A stretch of 64,000 nt of DNA from assembly GCA_944470555.2 (NCBI GenBank), contig OX104127.1, positions 24,753,661 through 24,817,660 of the forward strand, read 5' to 3'. Shown in pieces: positions 1-12,799 of this stretch. Each line of letters starts with the position of its first letter. The first letter of the stretch is position 1. The DNA comes from Heterobilharzia americana (lineage: Eukaryota; Platyhelminthes; Trematoda; Strigeidida; Schistosomatidae). The notes beneath the pieces are model-generated. The model searched no databases. It was given only the letters and a program-made list of their open reading frames with translations, and had not been told where the DNA came from. A program made the position numbers and the translations under genes.

Positions 1-284
1 AAAGACCTGTGCAACTGCTATTTCTTTTTCTAGTGTGGCACCACATACTGTTTGTAACATTCGTCCCATTAGAAGTTGAAACTTCTGATTTACTTATAGA
101 TAAACTGCGATGACTGGTACTACGACCTAACAGCCTACGAGTGATACGAGCCTAGCAGGCTGAGAGCGATTTGAACCTAAAGTGCAAACAAACTGACTCT
201 AATGAAAATCAGAACGCCAACCAGCACCACAAAAATAGCACCAAAGCACGAAGACAATAAGAGAAGACAGACCGTTGACAGAGA

Positions 285-545
285 GCTTTTACCGCCTCAA
301 CAACAGTCATTACAGCTGACAGGGATGGTGAATACATACATTTCTAAATGACCTTGACAACACCAGATCCACACAAAGGTAAAAATAGTTATCAACCAAT
401 GAGGGTTCAGCCTTGAGAGCAGAGGGGAGAAAAACTAGTAACGGTGTGAAAACAGTCACGTTGGTTATTTTAAGGTGATGGGCAAAACAGCAGACAAAAG
501 CTATGCAAAATTAGGGGGTATATAGCACAAAAATTAGTGTAAAAT
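285..545 (+). repeat. Interspersed repeat shared by both window ends, left copy
   Basis: The stretch from tcattacagctgacagggat through aaccaatgagggttcagcct to tagggggtatatagcac matches the reverse complement of 63665-63935 with only scattered differences. No coding potential is recognised. It may be part of a larger retrotransposon leader. Confidence 0.7.
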
Positions 546-1030
546 ATATTTCAAATGTGAATATGAGCCTGCTAAAAGCCGGGTGATATTCACCGTGTAT
601 TGGCCCATTGAAACCAATGGAGATCCGTGAACATGGACAACCTGGGAAAGACAGGGTTCAGACCGTTTTCGTGGTAGAATTTTGATTTCTTTTTGACAGG
701 GATTTCATTGATGTTGACGAATTTCGATATGCGCTGATACGAATGACATCACCAACCATAACTTTAAGTAGGTTTTTAGTTTTCTCATCTAGCAGGAATG
801 GCAGATATGTGACTATGAAATGAATTCGAAACGATTACTACTTATCGAAACAGGAGATAATCTTCAAAGACTCACTGGGGTTGTCACCAATGAGCTGAAT
901 ATCTTATTTCATCATTCATGGGTGTATATGAATATTTATCTGTTGAAAAATATATCTCTTGTTATATATTAGAGTTATTCTCCATTGCAGTCTTACATTG
1001 AACCATAAAGCTCTGAATTCGATTTGTCGT
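546..1030. other. No gene recognised
   Basis: AT-rich sequence between the left-end repeat and the RTE leader fragment. No open frame, RNA or repeat copy was recognised. Confidence 0.5.
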
Positions 1031-1035
1031 ATATT

Positions 1036-1176
1036 CTATTGTGCTCTGAAGTTTCTTTAGCGGTTGGATTAGTTTTACGGGGTAAGGTTGCTAGCCCTAC
1101 GTCCAACCTTCCCTCTTTACCCTGGCTTAGGACCGACTAGTCACTAGTGAACTAGCTAACCAGGCGAGGTTAAAGT
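1036..1176 (-). mobile_element. Isolated RTE 5' leader fragment
   Basis: About 140 bases matching the 5' leader of copies A1, A2 and B1 (minus strand AACCTCGCCTGGTTAGC and onward, through the leader to TTCAGAGCACA). Nothing of the coding region follows. RTE copies normally lose the 5' end, so a 5'-only piece is unusual. Confidence 0.75.
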
Positions 1177-1887
1177 ATTTCATAGAAAATGTGAAAATGA
1201 TTATTCATCAAAGAAAAAAACGTACATTCCGATTGTTCTTTGCAGAGGTATTTTATTTAAAAACCATAGTCAGGTTCATCAAAACCATAGATCTCAGTGT
1301 GTCAGTTTGGCGTACATAAACATTAGTCTTAGATACGTTTAGTGAAATGGAATCTGATTTGTCAACCATGTGGACCGCCATTCATTTATGATTTCTCGGA
1401 TAAATAGTAATACAAACACTAACATGACAGATACATCTGTAATCTATACATAACACTTCCACACTAATGTTAACGACCGTAGCGCGCTCATAACAAGTTT
1501 CTTTAATCAATAAAGATAATAAAGAAAAGTGATTGCGTCAATACCGATGCGACAGGTATGAGCTGAAATGAAAGTTAACAATTGTTAGCCATTATGAGAA
1601 AGTACAAGGTCACAACTGGTGCTAGACTTTATTCTAGTGGGTGGAGCTTTGCATGGAATATATTAGCCTTAGACAGTAAAATACAGTCAGCGTTATATTA
1701 AAATCTCATTCGCATACATCCTTAAAGTTATTTATCTTCGGGCCAGGTAGAGGCAACTTAGCAAACTCTGGACATCACAATTATCCTAACAGCTGCTTGT
1801 TTAGATGAATGCAAATCAAAAAGGTGAGATGAAGCAAGTACAAAAGTGTTTAGGTTTATACACACCGATTAGCGGTAAGCTTTATCC

Positions 1888-2100
1888 ATTTCTTTTCAAG
1901 TTGGCATTCATCAAGGACTAACATCATTTGGAGAAACACTGGAAACCTGAGAGCACTGTACAGCTGTTTTGTCCTAGTATAGGACTCCTGAGCAGTGTAT
2001 ACCCATGATTCCACCCCTCCTGGGATTGGACTGGGGACCTTCAGGTTCCGGCGAAAGCGATTTATCACTAGGCCACTGGGTGGGATTCCTACAGGTATCA
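1888..2100 (-). repeat. tRNA-like SINE, family D
   Basis: The minus strand begins with box A TGGCCTAGTGATAAATCGC and box B-like AGTCCAATCCC, followed by a body that recurs at 14603-14780 and 62660-62855 (gactg.catcatttggagaac on the plus strand). It abuts the decayed Sm-alpha copy at 2140. Confidence 0.6.
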
Positions 2101-2139
2101 CTAACTTTCAATTGCGATACGAAAAATTTAGCAATCGTG

Positions 2140-2335
2140 GGTTGTGGCTAACCGTGGAATTCAGAACCCACGCTTCATCACATTTGGGACGCGTAAGCTA
2201 GATCTACCTGCATCCCAGAGAGTGATTTTGATCCTATTAGGACTCGGATTTAGGACCGATCTCTTCAAGCACCAAACGGTTGTCCAGCAGGCCACTGAGT
2301 CACAGTATTCACGGTGTGTGCGAGGGGTATGGTTT
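2140..2335 (-). repeat. Sm-alpha-type SINE, ribozyme decayed
   Basis: The minus strand has a box A-like GTGACTCAGTGGCCTGCTGG, then the ribozyme region at 2156-2215 where CTGACGAG has become CTTACGCG and CGAAA has become TGAAG. It is an old, inactive copy. Confidence 0.65.
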
Positions 2336-2339
2336 TGAC

Positions 2340-5210
2340 GTGACCGCCTGTAATTTTTCCGTCGTTGATTGAAGTGAATTGGTCAGCCACTACTAACATT
2401 ACCTGATACTGGCTGACCAGTAAAAGACAACTTTTAATGTTACTTACAGATATGTTGTGCTTTAAGCTCTTACTTTACCAAAACAAGACGTGATTCCACA
2501 GATAGACTGAAGTAATTCTCAGACATCAGTTTATTGCTAACAGTTTCATGGACATTGGTCTTTCACTGAACATTGTCTGAGTATAACGAAAACTAGTGAG
2601 CGAATTCTACAGTTTTGAATAACCTGTGTCTACAGTTTAGGTCACTCTACTGGTGTCCAACAGCATCATCAACTTTTAAGAATTCCCACCCAAATCTGTT
2701 GTATTAAGTCACTACTAATGTAGCTGACTTCTGAATTTTTGAATTGATGTTTCCAATTCTACTAACTATTTAACCAGCATATTTATAGAAAGTTTTTTTT
2801 ATTTTCGTCCATATTTTTTGTGTCTAAAGAAATCTATACGACCAACCTATCAGATTAGTGTAATATTACCCGTTCTACTTACCTCTGTTCAAACTTATTT
2901 TAACCAGTTCATTTTGTGAAAGTTATCACTATATTTTTAAGCATAAATCTGCTTACATCACCTTAAAGTACTCCGATTCCCTTTAGGTTTTTCCAACCAT
3001 TAGTCTTATAGTGACCGAAAGAAAATGGTGAACATTCGAGCTGTTTGACACTCAAAGTGGTGAATTCCTATTCTTTCCCTTAATTCTCCTCAGTTCAGTC
3101 TTAGTTACATATCCTTTTCTATCACTAAATATTATACCGGAGTGTGCTTATAGAAGCAAGTAACATCTACATAAAACAAGATCATATAAATTCTCCTTAA
3201 AAGAAAAACAATCATTTCTAAGCCTTGTAGAATGGTACATATCACCACTCAGTTATCGATGAGTCTATATGACGGCTTTACCATCGGGGATTATCAGTCA
3301 TCAATTAAATGTGTGAAAAAACCGCGAGGAAACACAGGCTAAGACTTCAGAAATAGGGGTTTACCTGTCTGATGAGTGCTGACATGTGGATGGTCTCCAA
3401 GTCTCAGTTATATCTTGTTGCGCTTCAAGTCGATGAGAATAATATGTACATGAGATAGGCTTGATTGGTTAACAGGTTTTACAAATGTCAGCTAGTTGAA
3501 AGCAATCAACAGACTGTTGACTGTCTCATATTACGATAAACTTTACGCTTTCTAGCGTTTGTTGAACCATTTACTGTCAAACTATTTTAGGTAGCTGGTA
3601 GAAATGAATCAAACGAGATATTTTGCTTATTTGTATTCATTATGAAGGTTGTATTAAAGCTTTACATTTATGTAAATTGCAGATGACAGTGCCAAACCCA
3701 TCTCAACCCAGTCACTGATTCATTAACTGATCAGTCATAGACCTTTGCGAAACTCAAGAATAATGAACTTTTATTAATCGAAATCCTAACAGTTGTTAAT
3801 TTGTTCCACTCGAATAGTCTTATCCACACAACTTATTAAGAATAAGAGAATTATGCATTTTAAAGTCTATTTTTTAGTCTTCGTTTCCACCGACTAGTTA
3901 AAATTGTCATCATTGTTTCCGTAATGATTGTTGCTTTAAATTTCATCATAACGACGTTATACTTTCGTTCAATCGCAGTAATATGGAACAAATTTGGAAC
4001 TATTTATGGAGGTATAGATCACTCTGTGTGTGTGCATGTGTCTATGTGGTTTTATAGAAACAAACTCAATGTATGATATAGTAGAAAAAGTAGTTTACTT
4101 ACAAGTAAACCACAAAACTGGAAAATCTATATTTTTTTAAAGTATATTATCTTTTTCGCTTCTTTCGTTCTCATTTTTGTCGTTTGTTGGTTTCAAAACC
4201 TTTTCTTCTTTTCTTTATCTTCATATCTGATTCATTTTGTTACTTCTCAACTAATTTAGAACTTTCGGTACCATGATATACATTCATATTCAGATACACA
4301 CCAGGCATTATAAGCAAAGAAAGATGAGATAAGCTGTTGTGACATCAAGTAGGATAGTAAACAAGATTTTTCTAAATGTTGTTGTCAAAATGTTGCTTTG
4401 TGTAAAAATAAAATTTACTTATTGTTATCTACTTTTAGTTTGTCAGTTTAAGTGATTTCTTTAGACACTTAATGTCACAAATTAAGGAATCATTAAATAT
4501 CAGAGGACCCTAGATTTTTAAGAGTTTTATTAGAAAAGTATTATCACTGTAGCTAACTAGGTGTTGAATGAGAATGAATACTTAGTAATGACAATGGTTA
4601 ATGTTAACCGAAGAGTACAGAATTAATGAATTTGCATAAATTTGGACTTTGAGGTTTCAGCGAAGCGGTACTACAGTGATTCAGTCACCATGATGCGTGA
4701 ATCTCATAGTCTCATTTGCCTACGGAGTTATGACTCAGTTCCGTTAAGGAAACCCAGGCCATGATTAGGCGCCTGTTGAATGCTTCATAGTTGTAAATGA
4801 TTCCACGGCCTATTTCAACTTCTCTCGACAAATATCATCCAACAGTTCATCTCCGACAAGTACTATAACTGGTCACTGTTCCACCTGAGACAACTATCGA
4901 TAGATGTTTTTGTTTCTCGAAACCAGTATTCGAAAACAAATTGGTGCAGTAATAGCATACAAAGTAATTTCCACCCAGAAAAACAGGTATAGGACGAACT
5001 GATAACTGATGAAGCTATCGATTCCTAAATATTCAGCACTGATTGACATCTACCGATCAAGTTTTCAGTGCAGCCATTAATCGAACTGAAATGACAAGCT
5101 GTGACACACTGGATTACAGCTTTCGATGTTAAAAGTCAATGGCTCCTCAGCATTTGTCAGCGAAATGTGTCCATAATCTAAAGTAAGCTTATATCAGGGT
5201 AATTTACTTG
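2340..5210. other. No gene recognised
   Basis: AT-rich, stop-dense sequence in all frames. I see only short (tg) runs near 4025 and no family match. It may hold repeats that have decayed past recognition by eye. The same holds for 5380-6220, 6870-7780, 7850-8690 and 8960-9570. Confidence 0.5.
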
Positions 5211-5212
5211 GT

Positions 5213-5372
5213 TGTGGTTAGCAGAGGAATCCAAGACGCACTTTTCGTCCTATTTGGCACTCATCGGCTGGATGTATCTGCACCTTAGTGAGTGTCGTTC
5301 CCACTGAGACTTGAACCTCGTACCCATCGCTTCGAATGCTTAGGCATTATCCATTAGGCCACTGAAGGAGAT
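5213..5372 (-). repeat. Sm-alpha-type SINE with hammerhead ribozyme (one core change)
   Basis: On the minus strand a tRNA-like box A (CAGTGGCCTAATGGATAATG) and box B-like GAGGTTCAAGTCTC precede the hammerhead at 5227-5278. The core reads CCGATGAG, then a stem II hairpin, then CGAAA and GTC. The U at core position 4 is replaced by C, so self-cleavage is probably reduced or lost. Such repeats make an RNA polymerase III transcript that the ribozyme cuts. Confidence 0.8.
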
Positions 5373-6224
5373 AGCCACCTGTTGACAATAGAAGTCGAAC
5401 AATTCGATCCAGTATCACAACGGCGAACCACAAGTATATTAACAAACAGTAATCTAAACTTATATCATTTGTGAAATCCCAATCCTTTCCATTGGTTTCT
5501 GAAGCCATAGACTTTGAACATCAGCTCTTCAGGTCTACTTTAATTGCTGATAACTCAGAATATTGACGCTGTTAATAATGATTAAAGCACAGCATGCTTT
5601 CATGAAATTTCTTTCAAGTTTCATTGAATAGGATTATTATGTTTTTGAAAGCTTTGTCGCTAACACATCATAGTTGGGTATTCTTCTGTTCAAAACATCA
5701 AATTATGCAGATTATCATGAATCCGTCATATTTCCTTGCCTTCTTTTCAATTGAGTATAGGTTACAAAATCATAAGATACATACAGAAAGGAATACAGTC
5801 CACACAACTCGCTTATGAAGAGGATGATATTTTATTGATGAGTTATACTGAAAGGATTGATGCAGATTAAGAAAGTTCATATGGGACAATTTCTGACTAC
5901 TAAAATCTAATTTAAACCAACATAGTAAGATTGTCATCTTGTTAAATGTGACACATCAGGAAATGAAATAGAAAGGATTACGTAAGTGTGTATGATGAGT
6001 TAATGATGTAAATATAAGCATAAAATGTTTTGCATACATAAGTTAGAGTCAAATTAATTTGGGTCAAGTAGTAAACTTATTGACATGAAATAGAAGTTGA
6101 TTGTGAAATTAGTTATAAAAGTTGGCGGAAATACAAAATTCTGGAATGGAATATACTGAATGACAAAGTAAATCAATGACTACCGTTCAAGTTGAGGGCT
6201 AACAACTACCTCTTTTTGGATGCA

Positions 6225-6860
6225 TAAATTCAGTTTAGTTTTTGTGAAAATCTTAGTAAGTTAGCATATTTTCGTTTTCTGATTATTTTAAATGCCTTTA
6301 AGATTTGGACGTCATATCCTTTGTCCATCAAATGTTTAGTGATGAAAATCTTAAGATACTTTGACTCCTTTATGCTCAACTTATTTAGAAAGTATTCATG
6401 AAAAAATCTATTCTCAACTCCACTCTCTATCCTTCCATTGTATGCCGTCGACATACATATGTGAACTGGTAGATACAGTTTGAGGTAATATGAAGCAGAC
6501 AGTAGTCAACTTTTGATTGTTTTAGCGAACACTTTGTTTTGCATACAGAAATTAATTTAGTTGTTGGGTAGGAGATTTTTAGCGCGGTTCTTACTGTTCC
6601 ATTAACTCTTTTTATGAGTACTTCACCCTTTGAAAGTCAGATAGATGAAGATAGACTTGTTTTTAGGATTATCAAGTACACTTGTTTCCATTATTCTCAT
6701 TTTGGCTTTATGCATTAACTTCTTAGGGTAAACATCTTCTTTCAGATATCTCTGAATGAAATGAATTTCTTCAGTCACTTTGTCTGCTGAAAAAAGTTCC
6801 TTAGTTCTTTGAAATAGCTTTTTAACTAGTCCTTACATATAAATCCTAGAACAGAAACTG
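6225..6860 (-). mobile_element. Penelope-like fragment: linker and GIY-YIG endonuclease
   Basis: Minus-strand translation, with stops, gives TEEIHFIQRYLKEDVYPKKL, then IFIYLTFKGEVLIKRVNGTV, then SNCIYQFTYVCRR and, in the frame 6230-6454, FITKHLMDKGYDVQILKAFK followed by IIRKRKYANLLRF. The order (FI.LPFKGD-like, CIY.F.C, KHL.D.G..V, LLRF) is that of Penelope-like C-termini. The RT part is missing. Confidence 0.78.
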
Positions 6861-7783
6861 TCAAAGTGGAGATACTGACCACTCTATGTTTCTACTACGA
6901 AGGTTTAGTATTATATACTGAAGACTGTTGAAAAGAATTCAACCAACTTTAATAAACTTTGGTTATCCCGCTTAAACTACTATTCATATTCACTCCATGC
7001 ACTCGTTATGGGTTTTCTGGTGACAATCATTATCTATCACATAAATATCCCACAGTTTATAAGTAGAAACAAAAGGGATATCATCCTGAAAAGAAATCAT
7101 ATGCCATGAGTACGACTATGATGCAGTTGGAAATTTCGGTATTTTTAGTATCTCTGTGATTCTTATTATCCTGTAAGAAGGTAGTAAGTTCGTCTCTGTT
7201 TCAGATTTACACAAGGGCGGTGAGTATGTTTATACCCTAAGGTAAATTAACTTAAATTTTGCTTGCTACTCCAATGAATCCCTCCTTATTCTAGTAGCTA
7301 AAAACTGAATAGTCCACTATCAACTCAATCAAATAGTGAAGAAAGGTACTGATTTGAGTTAAGCTTTGAAGTCAGTACAATTTATCTCTTAGATTTCACT
7401 TCTATCACGAAATTATCTATAGAGAATAATACCTACACGATTTACAATGTTGTACAAATGAGATTTCATCGGTGAAATGACATAATAGTCGCCCATCTGT
7501 CGCATTAACAGCCTATTATCTAATCAACTTATTGAAAATTAAGAATAATCTCGTATGAGGAACTATGATTCAATAATCTATTCATATGTGTCTTGTATAC
7601 TTTAGTTTGAACAACTGAGTATGTCTTACACTACTCAAAGGAGAGGTATTTCAGCTGATTACAGCAAGTTAAGATGTTATCGAAAATGTTCACCACCTTA
7701 CTAACTTTAGTTTCACAGTCAATTTTCTGTATTGTAATTTGTAAAATTTCTCATCAACTTCCTTCATAAATAGTGTTATTGAG

Positions 7784-7848
7784 AGTCAGGTACATCTAGC
7801 TGACGAGTCCAAAACAGGACGAAATGCGCATCATGGATTCTACTGCCA
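7784..7848 (+). ncRNA. Hammerhead ribozyme, core intact, in a truncated Sm-alpha-type repeat
   Basis: Reads CTAG-CTGACGAG-TCC...GGA-CGAAA-TGCGCATC-ATGGATTC. The CUGANGA and GAAA core elements are both present. Stem II is TCC/GGA, and stem I (ATCTAG with ATGGAT) has mismatches. The cleavage triplet is ATC, which satisfies the NUH rule. The polymerase III promoter part found in fuller copies is missing. Confidence 0.8.
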
Positions 7849-8689
7849 AATACTACCCATCATTATTATAACTCCCTTCATAGTTCATTTTTTTAACATA
7901 TTCATGCAAAAACGACTATAAGCATACTAACTGGCTAGCTAATAATACTATTTCAACAGTTACTTCATGTTAGTTAGTTTTTCGTTGTAGTTTTGAAGGA
8001 AATAGCACATTAATTAAACTGAGATAAGTTGTAGTCTCTAAAGTGATCTATATACAATAGAAAATGAGTGTAATTGAAAGTTCATCTCTCCGCCTCCCGA
8101 AATTTACCAGGTAAATCTTGAGAATGTGAAAGGAAAGGCAGATCACTGGTAAGTATCAATCAGTTGGTGCTAAAAAAAGGTTATTGATAGCAAACATACT
8201 TAGAGTACATGAAAAAATCTGTGTTTTAATATGTAGAGTAACATTTTCAGACAACAACTGCATTACAGGAATAAATTTCTAAAGATTTCATTGTATCCAA
8301 TCTTATCCAAAGTGTAAGAAGACAATCCGAAGAAAGTTTGCAAGCTATTTTTGAAAATACACAGTAATCTACTTCAGAAACAAGAATGCATGGGTGAAAC
8401 TGTATCAGATCTAAGAAAAATGACTACTTTGAATATACGACCACATCTCAATGAGGAAGATAATACCGATAAATATAGAAAGCCATCATAAGGGCTAGTG
8501 AAGAACCTTGGATCCATTTGAAATCTGTGATAATCAATGTGATTTGAATCACATTTTACATATATTCAGTAGCAGCCATTCAGAAATCAGATTCACTCTT
8601 GAAGTCGAAGATGGATCGAAAATTCGATGTGGAATAGTCAACTGACAAACTTTAATAGCTGGATACCTATGAGTCGCAAATAAAATCTG

Positions 8690-8953
8690 ATCATGTCACC
8701 TGCTACTCACGTCAGACGAATCTGCAGTGTTAATGTATTGGAAAAAGAAATTCCTGTTCTAAGGAACATTCTGACTGAAAATGGTTTCCTACCACGCTTT
8801 ATAGACAAAAATATCAAACCGAAACCTTATAAAGAGAAGTCTACCACCGTGCCAAAAGTGATTCCGCCGCTGACACTAAACAGGAAGATACGAAACTTTA
8901 TAAACCGAATATATATTATATGGCACCTTGGTAGACAACAACCTGGCACGTGA
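8690..8953 (+). mobile_element. Penelope-like fragment: pre-GIY-YIG linker
   Basis: The frame RRICSVNVLEKEIPVLRNIL and NGFLPRFIDKNIKPKP matches the pattern E..I..L...N.Y....I that lies between RT and GIY-YIG in Penelope-like proteins. No catalytic motif is included, so this call is weaker than the others. Confidence 0.5.
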
Positions 8954-9596
8954 AGTAATACGCCATGGGCTCAAATAAAACTGGAAGTAACGAAACCATG
9001 ACGATTCTTTTCCATAGTAATACCTAAAATAAGTCGAAACATGTGAAATGAGCTATACCGCTGATAGCTTAACGATTCAGTTTGCTAATAGAACTATTCC
9101 CCAATAGACATTTTTTTTAACTCATGAAGAATAGTTTTATTGTACACTAGTCAGGGGAATTTTTCATCTTCAACAAAAATCTGTTGCCAACTTATTCCCA
9201 AGTAACAATAATGTTCAAAAATTAACTATCAGTATGAATTGCCCTGATGATTATAGATAAAACCTGGAGCTAATACATTAGAGAATTTTACGGTGAGTAA
9301 GAGTGAATCCATCGACTTTTAACTTTTGAATTGATAGAAGCTACTGAGTGAAGAGATCATAAACAACCACTTAGCATCATAACTATGCTTCAACTATTTT
9401 GCATTGAAAATGTTTACTTTCATTTATGGTGGGTTTTTAAGATATCAAACCGGGATTAATTTTTTGTGCAAAACACCCTACTAAATAGTGGTAGTCTACT
9501 ATTTATAGCATGGGAACTCTACTTCAGTAAACTTCATTGACAAACAGAAGGACTGACAACGAGTGTTCCTCGAGGGCATCTTTATTATTATTATTA

Positions 9597-12550
9597 TTAG
9601 TCCCTTGGGTTCCTAGTGGAACATAGGGCTTCAGTAGCACGCCTCCAGTGACCTCTGTTCTCTGAGATCTTTTGAACCTGGTTCCACGACAGCCCAGAAG
9701 CTCTCATTTCCTCCTCGCACGACCTCCTCCATGTCACCCTCGGACGTCCAACTCGTCGCTTCCCATGGGGATTCCACTCGAGGGCCTGACGCGTGATGTC
9801 CTCAGTCGGCCTTCTCAGTGCATGGCCAATCCATCTCCACTTCTTCCTGCATATTTGTTGCGTGATAGGTTCTTGGTTGGTTCGTTCCCAGAGTTCCTTG
9901 TTGCTTATTTTTTCTGGCCATCTGATCTTCAGCAGCGAGCGTAAGCAGTTGTTGATGAATGTCTGTAGTTTATTGGAAATGCCTTTCGTGACGCGCCAAG
10001 TCTCTGAGCCATACAAGAGCACTGACTTGACGTTGGTGTTGAAAATCCGTATCTTGTTCCGCATGCTGAGTGCAGAAGATCTCCACACTGGTTTCAGGCT
10101 AATGAACGCTGCCTGTCTTGCTTTTCCGATTCTGACTTTGACGTCCTCGTCCGTCCCGCCTGTAGTTGAAACAGTGCTTCCTAGATAAGTGAAGGAGGTT
10201 ACTTCCTTCAAGTTTCTCCATTTGACGGTGATTGGAGTTTGTTGTTGTTGGTGGTGGTGCGGTATCTTCATCACTTCTGTCTTCTCTATATTCACCTGAA
10301 GTCCCGTCTTAGCTGCCTCTTCTACCAACTTGTTAGTTTTTGCCTGCAGATCTTCAAGTTTATGTGACATTAGGCATAAGTCATCGGCGAAATCCAAGTC
10401 TTCTAGGTTCTTTTCCGTCGTCCAGTGTATCCCCCTCTTCTCGCTGCCTACTGTTTGCTGCATGATCCAGTCCACCACAATTAGGAATATCATGGGGGAT
10501 AGTAGGCAACCTTGTTTCACTCCTGTCTTCACTTCAAAGGCATCACTGAGCTTCCCATTGTGGATTACTTGGCATGTGGCATCTTCATATAGTTGTTGAA
10601 TGAGGCGGATAAAGGTTTGCGGTACTCCGTAGTATTGAAGCAGTTTCCAAATTACTTCTCGGTCGACGCTGTCAAAGGCCTTCTCAAAGTCGATGAAGTT
10701 GAGGTATAGAGCTGATTGCCATTCTACGCTCTGTTCTATGATGATACGAAGCGTTGCAATTTGGTCAGCACATGATTTGTACTTCCTGAAGCCTGCCTGT
10801 TCCGGTCGCAGTTTTGAATCCAGTGCGTCTTTAAGCCTCTCCAGGATGATGCGGCTTAATATTTTACTTGGGGTGGATAGGAGAGTGATTCCGCGCCAGT
10901 TCTTGCAAGCACTGAGGTCTCCCTTCTTCGGCAGTTTGACAAGGTAACCCTTCTTCCAATCGTCAGGTACCTTCTCTTCCCTCCACACCTTCTGCAATAG
11001 TGGTGTGAGCATGTCCGCTGTTGTCTCTGCATCTGTTCTCAGTGCTTCTGGCGGTATTCCATCTGGTCCTGCTGCTTTCCCGCATTTCAGTAGCTTTATG
11101 GCGTTCAGGACTTCCATTTTCGTTGGGGGATTTATGTTCACTTGTAATTCAGCGGCTGCAGGTGGTATTTCTGGACGAAGTGCAGGTGGTGGTCGATTCA
11201 AGAGCTTCTTGAAGTGGTCGGCCCATCGTTTCCTCTGTTTCTCTTCTTTTGTAATTAAATTTCCTTCTTCATCTTTTATTGGTTTCATCTGTGTTGGTCT
11301 CTTCCCTGATAGCAACCTGGTTATTTGATACAATGTCGTCAGGTCTCTCTTACCTGCAGCCTGTTCTGCTTCACTTGCCAGTGTGTCGTAGAAGTGTCGT
11401 TTGTCTTTGCGTGCACTCTTCTTCACTTCTTTATCCAGTGTTTTATACATTGTGCTCAGTTCCTCTTGTCGTTGAGCATCCTTGCACTGGTTTATCTTCT
11501 GCTTCACCATCCTCCTCTCCTCTATCAGCTTCCAGGTATCCGTCGAGATCCATTCCTTGTCTTCTTTCTTCTTCCTTCCTAATACTGTTGTGCAGGTTTC
11601 TTTCCACATAGCTTTCAAAGACTTCCAGTGTTCTTCTACACAGGTTTCTTCAGGGATGTCCCTCGACGTCTCCCATTTTGTCTTGATGGCTGCTTTGAAG
11701 ATCTCCTTTGTAGTTTCATCCTTCAGTTTCCGAGTGTTGTACTTGAATTGAGGTCTATCACCAGCTTCCTTGAAGGCTTTTAACTTGATTTGGAAGGTTC
11801 CTTGCACTAGATAGTGGTCTGAACCTACATCTGCTCCTCTTCTTGACCTTGTGTTAAGTAGACTGCGTCTCCATTTTCTTGAGATTGAGATAAAGTCGAT
11901 TTGGTTTTTAGTGTGTCCATCTGGTGAAATCCATGTCGCTTTGTGGATATCCTTGTGCCTGAACACACTGCCTCCAATCACCAAATCGTTGAATGCACAG
12001 AATTCTGCAAACAATTCTCCATTCTCATTCATTTCACCTAGCGCCTCTCGACCCATGGTTAGTTCTCTTCCCGTGTTGTCCCCTCCCAGTTTGGCATTCA
12101 TGTCGCCCATTAGAATTTTGATATCGCCAACTGACGTCTTGTCCAGTGTTGACTGAAGTTGTCTGTAGAATTCCTCCTTTTTCTCTTGCTCTGCATTATT
12201 TGTAGGTGCATAACATTGTATGATTGTGACCTTTCTTCCTTTTGAGTTGAATCTTGCTGTCATGATCCTGGAGGAGATTGGTTCCCACTGCATGAGAGCC
12301 TTCGATGCTCTTGAGGACATCATGATAGCCACTCCCTCAGTGTGCTCGTGGTTGGCGTCTGGGTGACCGGAGTAGATTATTGATTCTCTCCAGTTGACAG
12401 TTTGGAGAGTCCACTCCCATTCCATCTGCTTTCGCAAATCCCAAGCACTTCGATGTTATACCTTCTCATCTCCTTTGCAATCTGGGCTGCCTTACTGGGT
12501 TCAAACATCGTGTAAACATTCCATGTCCCCACGTTTACTTTCGCTTTCAT
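9597..12550 (-). pseudogene. RTE ORF2: apurinic endonuclease plus reverse transcriptase, one frameshift
   Basis: The natural start is ATG at 12550 (MKAKVNVGTWNV). GTWNV is the first motif of APE-type retrotransposon endonucleases. The frame shifts near 12386, where this copy reads gagagaatc and its relative at 38460 reads gagaggaatc, so one G is lost. From there 9597-12437 is open for 946 codons. Counting from 12437, the endonuclease motif GDMNA is at residues 111-115 and SDH at 206-208. Reverse transcriptase signatures follow: AAGPDGIPPE, then FIDFEKAFDSVDR, KTGVKQGCLLSP, and the catalytic FADD at 683-686. The C-terminal YGSETWR / WIGHALRRP region is typical of the family. It copies its own RNA at a nicked genomic target. 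As it stands it would not make a complete protein, unless the missing base is an assembly error. Confidence 0.9.
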
Positions 12551-12625
12551 CGAGGGAGAGAAGACACATCGGCCAATTGGCTTCCCGAAGGCTTTCACCA
12601 ACTGGCGTCATTTCGCCTCTCCGAT

Positions 12626-12799
12626 TCCAGCGGGGAATAAGTTTGTTTTCATTTTTTATATTTTGTTTGTGCTTTGAAGTTTCTTTAGCGGTTAGATTTG
12701 TTTTACGGGGTAGGGTTGCTAGCCCTATGCCCAACCTTCCTTGTTTACCCGGGCTTAGGACCGGCTAGTAACTAGTAAACTAGTTAACCAGGCGAGGTT
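12626..12799 (-). promoter_or_regulatory. 5' untranslated region of RTE copy A1
   Basis: This GC-richer leader is shared with the copies at 31159 and 38045 and with the isolated fragment at 1036-1175. Because RTE elements retain promoter function at their 5' end, it probably holds an internal promoter. That is inference from the family; no core promoter motif is obvious. Confidence 0.4.

Larger units (their letters stand above)
9583..12799 (-). mobile_element. Full-length RTE-type non-LTR retrotransposon (copy A1) with target-site duplication
   Basis: The minus-strand 5' end begins AACCTCGCCTGGTTAAC at 12799, shared with two other full-length copies. The 3' end is a TAA trinucleotide tail (9583-9600) directly after the stop, as in RTE elements. 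Flanking it are identical copies of cgagggcatctt at 9571-9582 and 12800-12811 (13 bp if the shared t is counted), a clean target-site duplication. The length of 3.2 kb is normal for RTE. The enzyme frame is open except for one missing base near 12386. The combination of intact ends, exact duplication and long frame indicates a recent insertion. Confidence 0.93.

Noticed and set aside
5624..5818. Small hydrophobic 64-codon frame
   Set aside because: AT-rich sequence gives such frames by chance; there is no splice, signal or family support.
9672..12156. Many frames of 60-130 codons on the plus strand opposite the RTE enzyme
   Set aside because: They are antisense shadows of the retrotransposon frame, mirrored at 39-41 kb, with no protein features of their own.
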